From assembly GCA_022559845.1 (NCBI GenBank), contig CM040118.1, positions 264,267,519-264,331,518 on the forward strand: DNA of 64,000 nt. The letters are read 5' to 3'. Both the position numbers and the translations under genes were made by a program. Origin of the DNA: Amorphophallus konjac. Lineage: Eukaryota > Streptophyta > Magnoliopsida > Alismatales > Araceae. Shown piece by piece: positions 33,159 to 45,479 of this stretch; positions within the stretch are counted from its first letter, which is position 1, and every line of letters begins with the position of its first letter. The notes beneath the pieces are model-generated. The model was not told the origin of the DNA, did no database searches, and worked only from the letters and a program-made list of their open reading frames with translations.

Positions 33159-34737
33159 AACCCTACTGAAACCCCATTGGTCCACGTGTTGGACGAGAAT
33201 GTTCCTTTCATCGGATCATGTGCCTTTCATTTGCAGACGGGATTATTCACTGCAGAACAAAAGGTTTATTAAGTGTGAGGCCTTTCTTAGAGCTCACGTG
33301 CGTGCCTCTTGTCTTCTGGGCTCACGTGCCCCTTTTTGTTTTTAACTAAGTTCCGTCTATTGGATGAACAACGACTTGCACCGACTGTATCCCTTTGATA
33401 TATGAAATGTTGAAACAGAAACTTGCACCGATCGTGGTCATGATGAAACTGAAAACTTGCACCGACTTCATGCAATATGAGACTCAAATGGATGAGACGC
33501 TAACAGAGACACAAGACCATAATTGCATGAGACGCAGACACGATCCCACCTGTGCATGAGACGCTAACAGAGACGCAAGGCCATTAGTGCATGAGATGCT
33601 AACAGAGATGCAAGACCATTAGTGCATGAGATGTAAATAAAAATATGTATGAGACACAAGGCATGCGCTAGAGATGCAGGCGAGAGAGAGACGGTAAGAC
33701 TGGCGCTAAAGATGCAGCATGAGACGCATGCTACTGGAATGTGCATGGACTTTGAACTACAACTAGAAACATGAACTAGCACCGACTATGAGTGCGCTAA
33801 AGGCAAGAACTGCACTGACCATGTATCCACACAAGACAAACAGGCACGGACCTATGCATGAGTGTCTCACAATATGCACCGACTCAGTTAAGGATAAAAC
33901 TGAAACATGGACTGACTATATTGAGCATATAAGCACAGACCCAAGGTGCTATGTTCAAAATCTGCACAAACTTCATAATGCATGTATGAAAACATGCACA
34001 GACTTCACATATGAACAAGGCAAAGTGTACATTAACTTGATATGTGAAGTAACATGAATGTGCATAGACTCTACTTTCAACAAGCGAGTATCAACCAGTG
34101 AATGTTTGTGCACACTACGTGTTTGATAAAATGACTTTGCAACATACATAAGTGCACAGACTTGTAATGTGAAACGCGAGCAGATGCTACTAGCATCGAC
34201 CTTAGAGATGTGCGATACAAGGCATGCACAAACTTGGATGAAGTGCTACAGGAACTAGCACCGACTTTGCTACCTACAAGCCACAATGTGCATGGACCTT
34301 ATTATGCAAAGTGCAAGGAATTGTACAGGCCTATATATGTATGAGCATGGAATGCACCGACCTAGTCCTTGAGACACAAAATAGCACCGACCTCAAATGT
34401 TCATGCGAACAGTGAAATGCATGGACTTTTCTAACACATATGAAGACTAGCATTGACCTTAACACATTCACCAACATTTCTGTACAAGCATTAACATATG
34501 CACAGATCTGAGATTGGGAAGAACATTACCTTATATGACTGTGCATTGACCTTACCTGACAATGAGTTGACTTTGACTTGGGTTGACTTCCTTTTCATGA
34601 CCCGTGAGTCATTCTTAAACCTGTTCTGACATTTTCTCATAATACAGCATGATTATATCATCAAGGATGTACATATAAACATAATGAGACATAATATTTG
34701 TCATCATCAAAACTCCAGAACCACAGGGGGCACAAGA
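33159..34737 (-). repeat. 3' LTR of SIR-A, piece adjoining the internal region
   Basis: It resumes after SIR-B and matches 41382-42961. It holds many short repeats: GCACCGACTT, GCACAGACTT and ATGAGACGCTAACAGAGACGC types. The last base is placed at 34737, where AATCTCCCCC begins. Confidence 0.88.
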
Positions 34738-37700
34738 ATCTCCCCCTTTTTGATGATGGCAATATTATGAGTCATTGCAATAGATTCACTATGATGATTA
34801 TGAAATACCAGTATGAAATATGAGTGAAATATGAATGTGCATGAACATTCACCATAGAATAGCTTAGTCAAATGACAGTCAGAAATGAGCATGTAAAGCA
34901 CCATGAGTGCAACATCTGACAAGAATTACAATTGATGATGCAAATGATGACTGACCAAGAGTCAAATACCAAGAGTCAAATGACTCACAAAAGTTCTCCC
35001 CCTTTGACAACATCAAAAAAATGGAATTATCATTGACTATTGAAGGATAGGATATTAAAGCTATTATACAAACTGAGTGACTGTCATCTAAAACTCCCCC
35101 TGACAAGATACTCTCTTGTTTGACAGAGCAGGAGGGGTGAAAAGAAATGAATGATCATTGAACCACAGTGATATGCAAGAATTCTCCCCCTTGGACGGAC
35201 AGTGTGATTGGAATGAAGCACTGGGGTAATTATGGATAGATAAAGCAATGACATAAAGAGGTCAACAGATAGTGTTGTATGCAAATATATCAATCATCTA
35301 GGTCTGAAATAGTGGAGTCCAATTTGAGAAAGCATGCATTCAGAATGAATGAGAAAGGTTTTCAATGGGATATCAATTTTATAAATCTGATTAAACAGAT
35401 ATTTCAGACTCTTCTATTATAGAGATTTATGAATGATTCTTCATTGACTAGTCAGATCAGAATATGATGTATGCAAGACTTGTTCATAAGCTTTCTGTAC
35501 TCATATCTGAAATCAATTTTCTTAATAAAAGTGAACCATGCTTTCATATTGAAAGTCTTGCTTCACCTTCTTCTTTCTTACTCACTCAATTTCAAAGATT
35601 CCCTTAAGAGATGCAATCAATAGTATTGAGGTTAAACAAATAAAAAAACATTTGTTTATGTCAAGGGTTCCAATAGAATTTTTCTTTTGCAAACATTTTC
35701 AAATGATACACTAGATCAGCAACAATTTTTATAACAATCTTCATGAGCACTTGCGTTTAGTACACCCTTGTAACTAGAGGATACACGTTGTTTAGACGCC
35801 AGTATCCCTAAGCACTTGGAAGGACTAACTGTCATGCTTCATAAGAACAAAGATAGCATTTACACTTCATGACACACTGCAACTCATTTCTTTGATGAGT
35901 AAGATGTATTTCTCAGTGTGCATGCCATTGCTCTGCCAAATTTTTCAATGAATTTTTAAGCAGAGTTAACTATGGCACTTCATGACATACCTCAACTCAT
36001 TTCTTTGATGAGTGAGATGTGTTTCTCAGTGACCAAAGACATTGCTCTGACTAGATTTACCCTTAGACATTTTCCAGATTCTCAGATGTTTAAAAATAAT
36101 ACTTATTTCATACATATCAATAAAGGAATATCATGATTTCAGAATTTTCAGAATTAGAAGAGTTTAAAAGACAACGTGAAAATATTAGTTAAAGTTTATT
36201 AAGACTAACTCAGATATTTTCAAGATATGTTCATAAACAAACACAAGACAAACATGAAACTTTAACTGGTTGAAAATTTCAGACATTCATAGTCCTATAT
36301 AATAGAAGATCCCTCTTTAAGTTGTTTTCAGATTTATGATCAGGATATGCACAGAGAAATCTTTCTGAATTTTTAGGGAAGGCAGAAACATTTTAGGGAG
36401 CAGCCAATTCAACAGAGACCAATAGATAGGATGAGTGATAATGGCTGATAACAGTTGAACCAAGAAGCTGAGATGTGATGCATTTAACATTCATCACAGG
36501 GTTTTAAACAAGATAGTAGTTCAAACTGAAGATGGGAATCTCAGTCGACAGAAGTGAGCTATATAGAGAGTTATGTGATGCATGGGTCAGAAGTTCAAAC
36601 AAGATAGGGTCAAGTAACCATTCAAGGTTAGTAGATAAACAGTGTTTTCAGACAAGAATTCCAAGCAATTGACCATTATTGATTCGAAGCTTACAACCTC
36701 AGATGTATAACAATGATAGTCAAGTAGGCAAGAGCAGATAGTTCCAAAGAGACAGTCACTAAACAGAAGATATGAGATAGTGATAACAATCAGTTCATCA
36801 ATCAAGGCAGTGACATGATTAGCCGAAAGACAATGATACCATGTACTCACAAACCTCAAGGAACAGACTAAGAATAATGTAGACTCATGATGTCGACACT
36901 TCCAATCAGGACAAATGAAAAGTGCAGCAGCTTATGTCAATCATTTAGAGGGTATGAGAATTGATTTAGCATCAGTGAGCTGAGAACAGTACTGACAGAT
37001 GATCAAAGTCCAGAAAAGAATTCAGACATACCAGCTTAGAACTATACTGACAGTAAATGTTACTCAAATTGGAACAATGAAGTGCAAGGTAAACTGATAA
37101 GCTAATCACAACCAAGATAGTGTATTAAGTGAAGCTCCCCCTCAGCAAAAGCAGGAGAAGAAATGAAGACAAGTGAGACAAACTCGTGACAATGTTTTGC
37201 TCCCCCTTAATGCATGCACGTAACTAATCTTTTTGGAATTTTCAATATGTATGACATGCAATAAAATTTGAAACCAGTATATGCATTTAAGAACATGTAT
37301 GCATATGCTTTGACTTCCCCCTAACTAAATGCATTGAGTCATCAAGAATGACCACAAGGATCCAAATATTAGACGTTCAAGTCAGGGAATGCAGTTCTAA
37401 TTCAGTCCAATCAGATTTTCAATAAATTCTTCAATAGATGCGCAATCTCATTCAGAAGATTTTCAAGCATCATTTATTTCAATGACAATCTACTCGATAG
37501 ATGTATATATATATGCGCATTTCATGCACAACACAATATGCAAACATCAAATTCAGTCAATTCAATTTTTCAAAAGTGCAATTTTTTGTTATGATCCCAA
37601 TATTTAGACAGATATTTCAGCATGTGCATTGAAAGACATGAAACTTCATAGTGTGCAAGTGATGACAGATATGCATGAACAGATCAGACATGATATGCAT

Positions 37701-37800
37701 TTTACTCAAATAAACAAACCTGTGAGCATACAAAAATGGGGTTTTACCATAATCAGGTGCCTTGGTTTATTAACCCCCTTTTTATTCTTCAGCTTCCAAG
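34738..37800 (-). other. SIR-A non-coding 3' internal region with multiple polypurine tracts
   Basis: CTCCCCCT on the plus strand occurs at 34740, 34996, 35094, 35184, 37135 and 37200, with TTCCCCCT near 37315. The tract at 34740 adjoins the 3' LTR and continues CTTTTTGATGATG, as in SIR-B. A direct duplication (35862-35935 and 35974-36055) shares CACTTCATGACAYAC and CAACTCATTTCTTTGATGAG. No gene is supported. Confidence 0.75.
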
Positions 37801-37822
37801 GCACACCTGCAAAACACATATC

Positions 37823-39990
37823 TCATTTTGTGTTTCTAGGTACCCAAGTCTTCTTGGGTCCTACATTGTTAGTAGCACCTCTAATGGGTGCCTTCCACAT
37901 CCTTCGGGCTTTCACATCATCAAAAATCATTAGAGAACAACTATTCATGTAATGCCCAACTTGCCCGTAGTAATGACATGAGACAATAGGTTTTAAATTT
38001 CTTTTCTGCACATTAGCATTATCATGGAAATTTTTCTTTTTATTTCTATAAAGCACATTCTTCCTACCAGGGTATCTAGCATATTTGAAATTCACATTCC
38101 TACCCTAGATATGTCAACAGTCCTTGACTGTATGGCCATGCTTTCCATAGTGAACAAATAGAAGAGTTTCTCCTATGAGAGCGTAACCAGCATTCAGTAG
38201 CCTTGTGACCAAGCTTGTTACAATTGAAACATGTGATGTGCTGGTTTACTGAAACAGTTTTGTTCTTGTTAAAAACATGATGGTTTGCAAGGAATTTAAC
38301 ATGATGTGACTGTAAGCTTTTCTTACCATTCGCAAACTAGCATTGTGCACCTACATGTCCTACCTTACCACAATTAAAGCATGTGATACTCTTTTTCTTA
38401 GTGACAGGAAACTTCTTGACATGAGAGTCCCTGGCATGTATTTTTCTAGCATTCAGATCATCTATCTCCATTAATCTACATTCATGCATCAAATGACCGA
38501 ATCTATGACAATAATGGCATGAAGTTTTTTGTTTGTATGCATGTGTATGTGTGTGCGTGGATGATTTTTGAACATCATACAGTGAAGTGGCAGGAACCTT
38601 TTTGTTCTTTTGTGGATCAGTTGGTTGTATGGTTTTTTGAACCATAAATTAAAAAACAAGTGAGTTCTGAGAAATGTGAGAAGTATAGCTAGGAACAAAG
38701 GATGTCTGAATTTTATTTTCAAAATTCTTTTTATTTACAAGGTTATAGCATAACCCCTCCTTCTGAAAGTTGACATTTGTTCCTAGCAATTTGTTCAGAT
38801 TATCTTGCCCACTAACAAATTTAGATAAAGAACTTTTCAAATCCTGAATTTCATTTTCAAGAGATGCAACGTGTATTTCATAACTTGTAATCTCTTGTTC
38901 ACTACAATTGACAGCTTCATTCAAAACTTTGTTGGCAATTTTGTATTCTTCGATCTCCTTTCTAAACTCATCAACCCTTTTAGATTCGTCTATAAAAATG
39001 GTTTTTCATTTTTCCAATGTGAGAAGCCTTTCAGCCATAGCATTATTTAACAGTTTCAATTTTTTAATTTCTTCTTTAAGCTTATCATTCTGAACTAATT
39101 CATTTATTAGAAGCTGATCTTCTGAGTTCACCTCATGCTTTCTTCCACTTTCAAATTCCTTCAAATCTCTTTGCTGTTTTTCAACATTTTTCTGCAATTC
39201 CATGTTTACAGCTTTGATGGCATCAAATTTTTCAGCAAACAAGTTTTTCTCTTGTTCAAGTTTCTCAAATTCTTTTTCATTTTCTTTGACAATTTTTCTG
39301 AGATACTCATTTTCAGATTTAAGTTTGTTCAGTTCTGAGTTAGCAAGTTCAGGATCTTCTAGAGATTTTTTATTCTGAACAGGATCATTAGCACAGAACT
39401 GATTATCACTCGCTAAGCTAAGCTTCTCTTCTAGATCAGAGATCTCATTTGCAAGTTCTTGATTTTTAGTTTTTAACAATTCAATTTGTTTCTTAAGCAT
39501 TTGAATATCAGACAAGCAAGCATCATGGGATTGTTTCAACTCCAGACATTTGTCACAAGAATAATTTGAACTATCCAATCCAGTCCTCTTTTTTAACCTT
39601 TTATATTATTTTCTTAACTTCTCATGTGACTCTAATAAGTCAGCATATGCATCCTCCCAGTCATTTATAGAAAAGTTATCAAAAGGGTTTACCTTATCAT
39701 CGTCCTCTTCTTCATTTTGGCTGCCACTTTGATTACTTCCGTTAGCCATCATGCAGTTGTCCTCATTTCTCTTGTGAGTTAGCTTCAGCTTATCCAGAAT
39801 GTCCTTAGCGGACCTGCAGTCATGAAAGTAAGAATGTAGGGCCTTGTCAGTAGCTGCTTTCATTAGATTGAAAACCTTCTGATTTTCGCCAAGCTTTGAT
39901 CTGTGATTGTTAGTCCATTTGGACTCTTTCTTTGGTAATCTGTGAGGACCATGTGAAATTAATTTCCACAGATCAGGATTAATCAGTTTT
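37823..39990 (-). pseudogene. SIR-A gag: coiled-coil and multi-CCHC, UBN2 core absent
   Basis: The minus-strand reading begins near 39990 and includes SAKDILDKL, the start of a UBN2-like segment. It then runs directly into an acid-rich NEEEDDDKVNPFDNF stretch without the domain's central part. A coiled coil follows (39578-39006, CDKC at its start), broken by stops but continued at 38924-38649. Then come several knuckles: CHYCHRFGHLMHEC, CFNCGKVGHVGAQC and CFNCNKLGHKATEC (near 38190-38235) are intact, and CHYYGQVGHYMNSC is degenerate. The tail contains GPKKTWVPR, a phrase found between gag and pol. At least four frame breaks separate these pieces. No protease, integrase or RT follows. The domain order is the same as in SIR-B gag although the sequences differ. 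Confidence 0.85.
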
Positions 39991-40170
39991 ACATAATTAT
40001 GTAGACTACTAAGTCACGAATTAAAATTAGATCAATTGAAAATCGGTGGATGAGCCATGGAAATCAGTTCAAGAGTAATTCAAGCAATAGACAAGCCCAA
40101 ATAGAACTACACCTAAAAATAGGATAGTATGATCCTCTACAGATTGTTGGATCTGATGAATCAGAGACCC

Positions 40171-40182
40171 GCTTTGATACCA
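40171..40182 (-). promoter_or_regulatory. Primer-binding site of SIR-A (initiator-Met type)
   Basis: The minus strand reads TGGTATCAAAGC, two bases after the LTR end. It matches the usual plant initiator-Met site TGGTATCAGAGC at 11 of 12 bases. Confidence 0.88.
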
Positions 40183-40184
40183 AT

Positions 40185-42961
40185 TGTTGGGGTGCAAGGC
40201 ACGGATTCAGAGGGGGGGTGAATGAATCCCCGTTCAAAAACTATTGCGGGAAAACACTTTTTCCTCGATTCAAAACAATCTCAGATGGACTCATGTTGAA
40301 ATGAGATCAGATAGTTCTATCTAAATAGACTCTCACACGAACATAAGGCAAGCACCAACCATTGTAATAGAATCAAAAGGAACTCGGTGAATCATATAGC
40401 AATTCTTATTAATCAACAATGAAATTATCACGCTGACTCCACACACAATAGCGCACTCAAGAATTCTTCACATGATAAACACTAAGCAGCACCTGATTCT
40501 ATTAGGCACTCTGACGAACAGTTAAGCTCATTATCAGCTTCAAACTAAGAGCACACAAGAAGACATCTAATAATGAATGATCAAATAACCTGAGAAGGGG
40601 GATAGAAGATATGGAAAAGTACGCAAGGCAAACCATTATGAACAAGATATTTTTAGGTGGTTCGGCCAGACCCACAGTCTGCCTACGTCCACCCCTCACC
40701 CAAAACCGGAGTGAGGCTTCCCTTGCAAACGCAAGAACAACAGACTCAGTCTGCAATAGGCGCTGCCTAACAGCTTGGCCCAGAGGAACACACTCCTCTC
40801 TTCCTCCAACCCGGAGGGGAACCACCATTGACTTCTAGTCACTAGCATCCAGAGACCCAAGTCTCTCATCCTCCAAACCGGAGGGAAACCACAAGTGACA
40901 CCCAGTCACTTACAAACCAGAGAACAAGTCTCCCTTCTCCTGAGACCATAGGAGGAACCTCCATCCCAAACAAGGGAAACGGAAAGCACTAAGAATATGA
41001 AAAGAACAAACGAAAAACAAACAAGTGAAATAAAAAATAGATATAGCTCCGTTGAGCACAATGACTGTGGATTTGATCCACGAGTCAATTCATGATCATA
41101 TCTTCAAGATGCACTGGTTGCAGACTCTTTCTCCTTCTCATGATTTTCCTCTCTCTCACTCTGGCTCTCAGATTCTTCTTCACTCACTGACTACCTCTCT
41201 TCTTCTTCTTCTTCTTCTTCTTCTTCTTCTTCTTCTTCTTCTTCTTTTTCTTCTTCTTCTTCTGCTGCTGCTGCTGCTGGCTCTCTTTTCTTTTCTTCTG
41301 GCGGCCTCTTTTTCAGCACCCTTCTTCGAAGGGTTGGGTATTCTTATATAGGATCAGGGGCTCCGTATGAATGAGGCAAAAGAACCCTACTGAAACCCCA
41401 TTGGTCCACGTGTTGGACGAGAATGTTCCTTTCCTCGGATCATGTGCCTTTCATGTGCAGATGAGATTATTCCTTATAGAACAAAAGGTTTATTAAGTGT
41501 GAGGCCTTTCTTGGAGCTCACGTGAACGCCTTCTGTCTTCTGGGCTCACGCGCCCCTTTTTGTTTTTAACTAAGTTCCTTCTATTGGATGAACAACGACT
41601 TGCACCGACTGTATCCCTTTGACATATGAAATGTTGAAACAGAAACTTGCACCGACCGTGGTCATGATGAAACTGAAAACCTGCACCGACTTCATGCAAT
41701 ATGAGACTCAAATGGATGAGACGCTAACAGAGACACAAGACCATAATTGCATGAGATGCAGACACGATCGCAGCTATGCATGAGACGCTAACACAGACGC
41801 AAGGCCATTAGTGCATGAGACACTAACATAGACGCAAGACCATTAGTGCATGAGATGTAAATAAAAATATGTATGAGACACAAGGCATGCGCTAGAGACG
41901 CAGGCGAGAGAGAGATGCTAAGACTGGCGCTAAAGACGCAGCATGAGACGCATGCTACAGGAATGTGCACGGACTTTGAACTACAACTAGAAACATGAAC
42001 TAGCACCGACTATGAGTGCGCTGAAGGCAAGAACTACACTGACCATGTATCCACACAAGACGAACATGCACGGACCTATGCATGAGTGTCTCACAATACG
42101 CACCGACTCAGTTAAGGATAAAACTAAAACATGCACTGACTATATTGAGCATATAAGCACAGACCCAAGGTACTATGTTCAAAATCTGCACAGACTTCAC
42201 AATGCATGTATGAAAACATGCACAGACTTCACATATGAACAAGGCAAAGTGTACATTAACTTGATATGTGAAGTAACATGAATGTGCATAGACTCTACTT
42301 GCAACAAGCGAGTATCAACCAGTGAATGTTTGTGCACACTACGTGTTTGATAAAATGACTTTGCAACATACACAAGTGCACAGACTTGTAATGTGAAACG
42401 CGAGCAGATGCTACTAGCATCGACCTTAGAGATGTGCGATACAAGGCATGCATAAACTTGGATGAAGTGCTACAGGAACTAGCACCGACTTTGCTACCTA
42501 CAAGCCACAATGTGCCTGGACCTTATTATGCAAAGTGCAAGGAATTGTACAGACCTATATATGTATGAGCATGGAATGCACCGACCCAGTCCTTGAGACA
42601 CAAAATAGCACCGACCTCAAATGTTCATGCGAACAGTGAAATGCATGGACTTTTCTAACACATATGAAGACTAGCATTGACCTTAACACATTCACCAACA
42701 TTTCTGTACAAGCATTAACATATGCACAGATCTAAGATTGGGCAGAACATTACCTGATCTGACTGTGCATTGACCTTACCTGACAATGAGTTGACTTTGA
42801 CTTGGGTTGACTTCTTTTTCATGATCCGTGAGTCATTCTTAAACCTGTTCTGACATTTTCTCATAATACATCAGGATTATATCATCAAGGATGTACATAT
42901 AAACATAATGAGACATAATATTTGTCATCATCAAAGCTCTAGAACCACAGGGGACACAACA
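40185..42961 (-). repeat. 5' LTR of SIR-A (2777 bp)
   Basis: Its ends are TGTTGGGG on the inner side and ACACAACA on the outer side. It has the leader block (40656-40716), the hairpin array (about 40735-40955), the (TTC)n tract, a TATA box (41343-41350) and the ACCGACTT/ACAGACTT repeats (41600-42790). It is intact and serves as reference for the interrupted 3' LTR. Confidence 0.92.
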
Positions 42962-42966
42962 GCTTC

Positions 42967-45304
42967 TCCGTCGATCCCCGTCGAACAATCCCGTGGAGGC
43001 AGCTTCCCTACTCTACGGCCCCCTCTACCTATAGGCCACTCAAGGGCTTCGAGCGAGGCACATAGGGGAAAAAAAGGCACTATAAAAGAAAGTCATACTC
43101 CATTGACTGAAGGGGCTGTCTGGCTGGCGAACAAGAGAAAAAGAGAGAGAAGAGAAGAGAGCCAAAAAGAAACTCCATCGACCTGCATCTGTGGAGTGAA
43201 GAGAAGGGAGAAAAGAGAGAGGGAGAAGAGAGGTGAGCTTGGCGGGGGGGAGCTTGTGCTCTTTTTCCCCTCTTGCAACTATGTATTATCCTTTTTTTTC
43301 TCTCCTATTGCTTTCTTTCTAGCCATGGGGTATTTTCCCCTTTGGCAGTGTGTTCTTCCGTCGCCCTCCTGGCCCTTTATGGATGAATAAAAAGAAAGGT
43401 CTTCTGTGTTTATGCATCGGCTCACCCGTCTCACTGGGTCTCTTTCCTTCTCCCTATCTTCTAATCACCTAGTGCGCTTCGAAGCCTGCCTCCCCGTGGC
43501 ATGGCCTTCGAAGGAACTCGTCTAAGGGGTGAACAATTATAGCTGTTCATGGCGAACATCCGTCCCTGTGTAACTTCCGCGAAGCTACAACCCATGAGTT
43601 GCTAGAACCCTTGAAGGCTGGTCCTCGGGCTTCTGTGCTCACATATGGGTCACCGGACCACTGTTAGGCCACTCCGAGTTGTTCGGACCGTCCCGGAATA
43701 TTCCGTTTAATGATCCCTCTCACTTCCTCTGGCAAGCCTCAGTCCAGGGGAGATGCTGCCCAATTTTCGCTGGGAATATGAACAATGAGAACAAGGACAC
43801 AGGCACATAAGGGTGAATGAACGAACGAAGCTTTCTGAGGCTTGAATCCCTCTGAACATAACATAAGCTGAACCTCTGAGTGCCTGCATAAGGACCCTTC
43901 GGATAAAACATTCAAACCTTCATCTTGACATGAGAATAAGACATTCAAGCCTTCCCATTGAGCCAACAAACAAAAGAGCAGGATGTTTAACCCCCCCTTA
44001 ACTTATCATGAGCAGAGGCTTATGAACTCCAAACCTCTGAAAATGAAAACATCTAAACCTTCTTGTCAATCCCTTGACAAGCGAATAAGACATTTAAACC
44101 CTCTCACTGAATCAACGGACGAGAGAATAAAACGTTCAAAATCTTCTCCTTAGCCACCTGTTCAATCTGCAAGCTAATAAAAAAGAAGAACAAAGCGAAG
44201 TCCGATGCGGCCTTAACCCGGCACACCCTAATCTGGCGCGGGGGGGTGCCGCGTCGGTTTCGATCCCCTCTCAAAACCTAATTTCTTGAACTCAGCCTAA
44301 TCCGGTGCCCAGATAGCGCGCTGGTTTAGCCCTCCTCTCAAAACCTATTTTGGCAAGTCTACCACTAAACCGACGCACCCTGGCATTCCCCACTAAACCG
44401 GCGCGCCCCTTTCTATCCTTCTAAATAGGCTCGCCCCTTTCATCCCTCCGAAACTGGCGTGCCCCTTTCTATCCTTCTAAACCGGTGCGCCCCTTTCATC
44501 CCTCCGAAACCGTCACGCTTCCTAAAAGAAAATGATCAACCTAATAAAAGAAAAGATGCCAAGCGAATAAAGGAAATGAACCGCCCGTGTGTGTGAATAA
44601 ACAACAAGACTTAACAACTAGAATAACGATAAAAAAAATGCTATAACCACGCATATCTCGGAACCCTCGCTCCTTCGGACTGAGTGTGAAGAGAAAAGCG
44701 ATGATGCCCCACTAAATTGGATGTGGACCTCAGGAGCTCCTCCCGTTATGGCCATGGTCTGAAACCAGTTCAGGCCAATAGTTCGCCAACTTGACCCGCC
44801 TCTGCCGGGATCCGCTCCTGCATTCTCACTAAACTTGCCACATCTACGACAGACATTTGTATGGTTTTATCATCGTCTTCTACGCTACAAACGCGGACTT
44901 CCGTCTGAATATGAAATGGTCCGCAAGTGACCGACACATATGAGTTTATGAACGTTTACACCCTAATGCGGGGTTCGCTTAAACGTAATCCAACATTTTC
45001 CTCTCGCTTCGTTATTATGAATTTCAGGACATAGTGCCCCTTTTCTTCACAATCAATCAAGCATTTTCCCCTCTCCGAGGGGATGTAGTTAACGTCATAG
45101 CCTTTATGGTACGGCGGGTTCTCAGTCCCGACATGATACACACAATCATCTGATTAGTCAGATCGAGCGCACCCTGGGCTTCCTTGAAGCCCGAATAAAT
45201 TGTCACCTAGGTGACTGGGACACCCTCACACTCAAAAAATTGAATAAATGAACAAACAAAAGAATAAATTAAATAAAAGAAGTGCTCCCAAAAGTGCATC
45301 CACA
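42967..45304 (+). repeat. 3' LTR of TAT-2, second piece
   Basis: It continues the LTR from 19193 and ends CATCCACA at 45304, followed by the TSD GTGGC. The TATA box is at 43081. The two pieces total about 3.06 kb. An open frame at 42908-43390 crosses the SIR-A/TAT-2 junction and is an artefact. Confidence 0.92.
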
Positions 45305-45309
45305 GTGGC

Positions 45310-45479
45310 TCCCATAATTCTTTGAACATATTCTTTTAACTGGAAGGTTGACAAAAGGAGATTTGCTATTTTCTAGCTAGCTTGATCACACAGCCAGTGA
45401 TGTAGGGGAGTCCCGTAATTGGGACAGCTGGATCAAGCATCTCTCTGGGAAATCGGCAATCATCGTCCCCTTTTACGGG
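45310..45479 (-). pseudogene. TAT-1 pol piece between protease and the TAT-2 insertion
   Basis: The minus-strand reading after the protease ORF contains several stops but aligns with the pol continuation at 8573. It is short and I recognise no domain. It is separated from the rest of pol by the whole of TAT-2. Confidence 0.55.

Larger units (their letters stand above)
19194..42961 (-). mobile_element. SIR-A: Sirevirus-like Ty1/copia element, gag only, interrupted by SIR-B
   Basis: On the minus strand the order is 5' LTR (42961-40185), primer site (40182-40171), gag remnant (about 39990-37823), a long non-coding part with multiple polypurine tracts (37800-34738) and a 3' LTR (34737-33159, then 20375-19194). 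The TSD is GCTTC. The internal region is 5447 bp and contains no integrase, reverse transcriptase or RNase H. Multiple polypurine tracts and a coiled-coil gag with several CCHC knuckles are Sirevirus traits. SIR-B (12.8 kb) splits the 3' LTR. Confidence 0.88.
8579..45304 (+). mobile_element. TAT-2: gag-only Tat-type Ty3/gypsy element, interrupted by SIR-A
   Basis: TAT-2 has a 5' LTR (8579-11708), a primer-site region, gag-derived sequence (11835-15950), a long non-coding repeat-rich 3' part (15950-18467) and a 3' LTR in two pieces (18468-19193 and 42967-45304). It is flanked by GTGGC on both sides. The internal region is about 6.8 kb and contains no recognisable protease, reverse transcriptase or integrase, so it is non-autonomous. 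The N-terminal protein and gag resemble those of TAT-1, which would be the natural source of enzymes. The 23.8-kb SIR-A insertion splits the 3' LTR. Confidence 0.9.

Noticed and set aside
36587..36859. Minus-strand frame of 90 codons in the SIR-A internal region, considered as an envelope-like gene
   Set aside because: Some Sireviruses have an envelope-like gene before the 3' LTR, but this frame is short, has no signal peptide or membrane segment that I trust, and is not matched in SIR-B.
42908..43390. Open frame of 160 codons on the plus strand
   Set aside because: It crosses the SIR-A/TAT-2 junction and joins two LTRs by chance.
45304..45310. Inverted LTR fused to a truncated element, suggesting a rearrangement breakpoint
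   Set aside because: The GTGGC duplication and the match at 8574-8578 show a simple insertion of TAT-2 into TAT-1, not a rearrangement.
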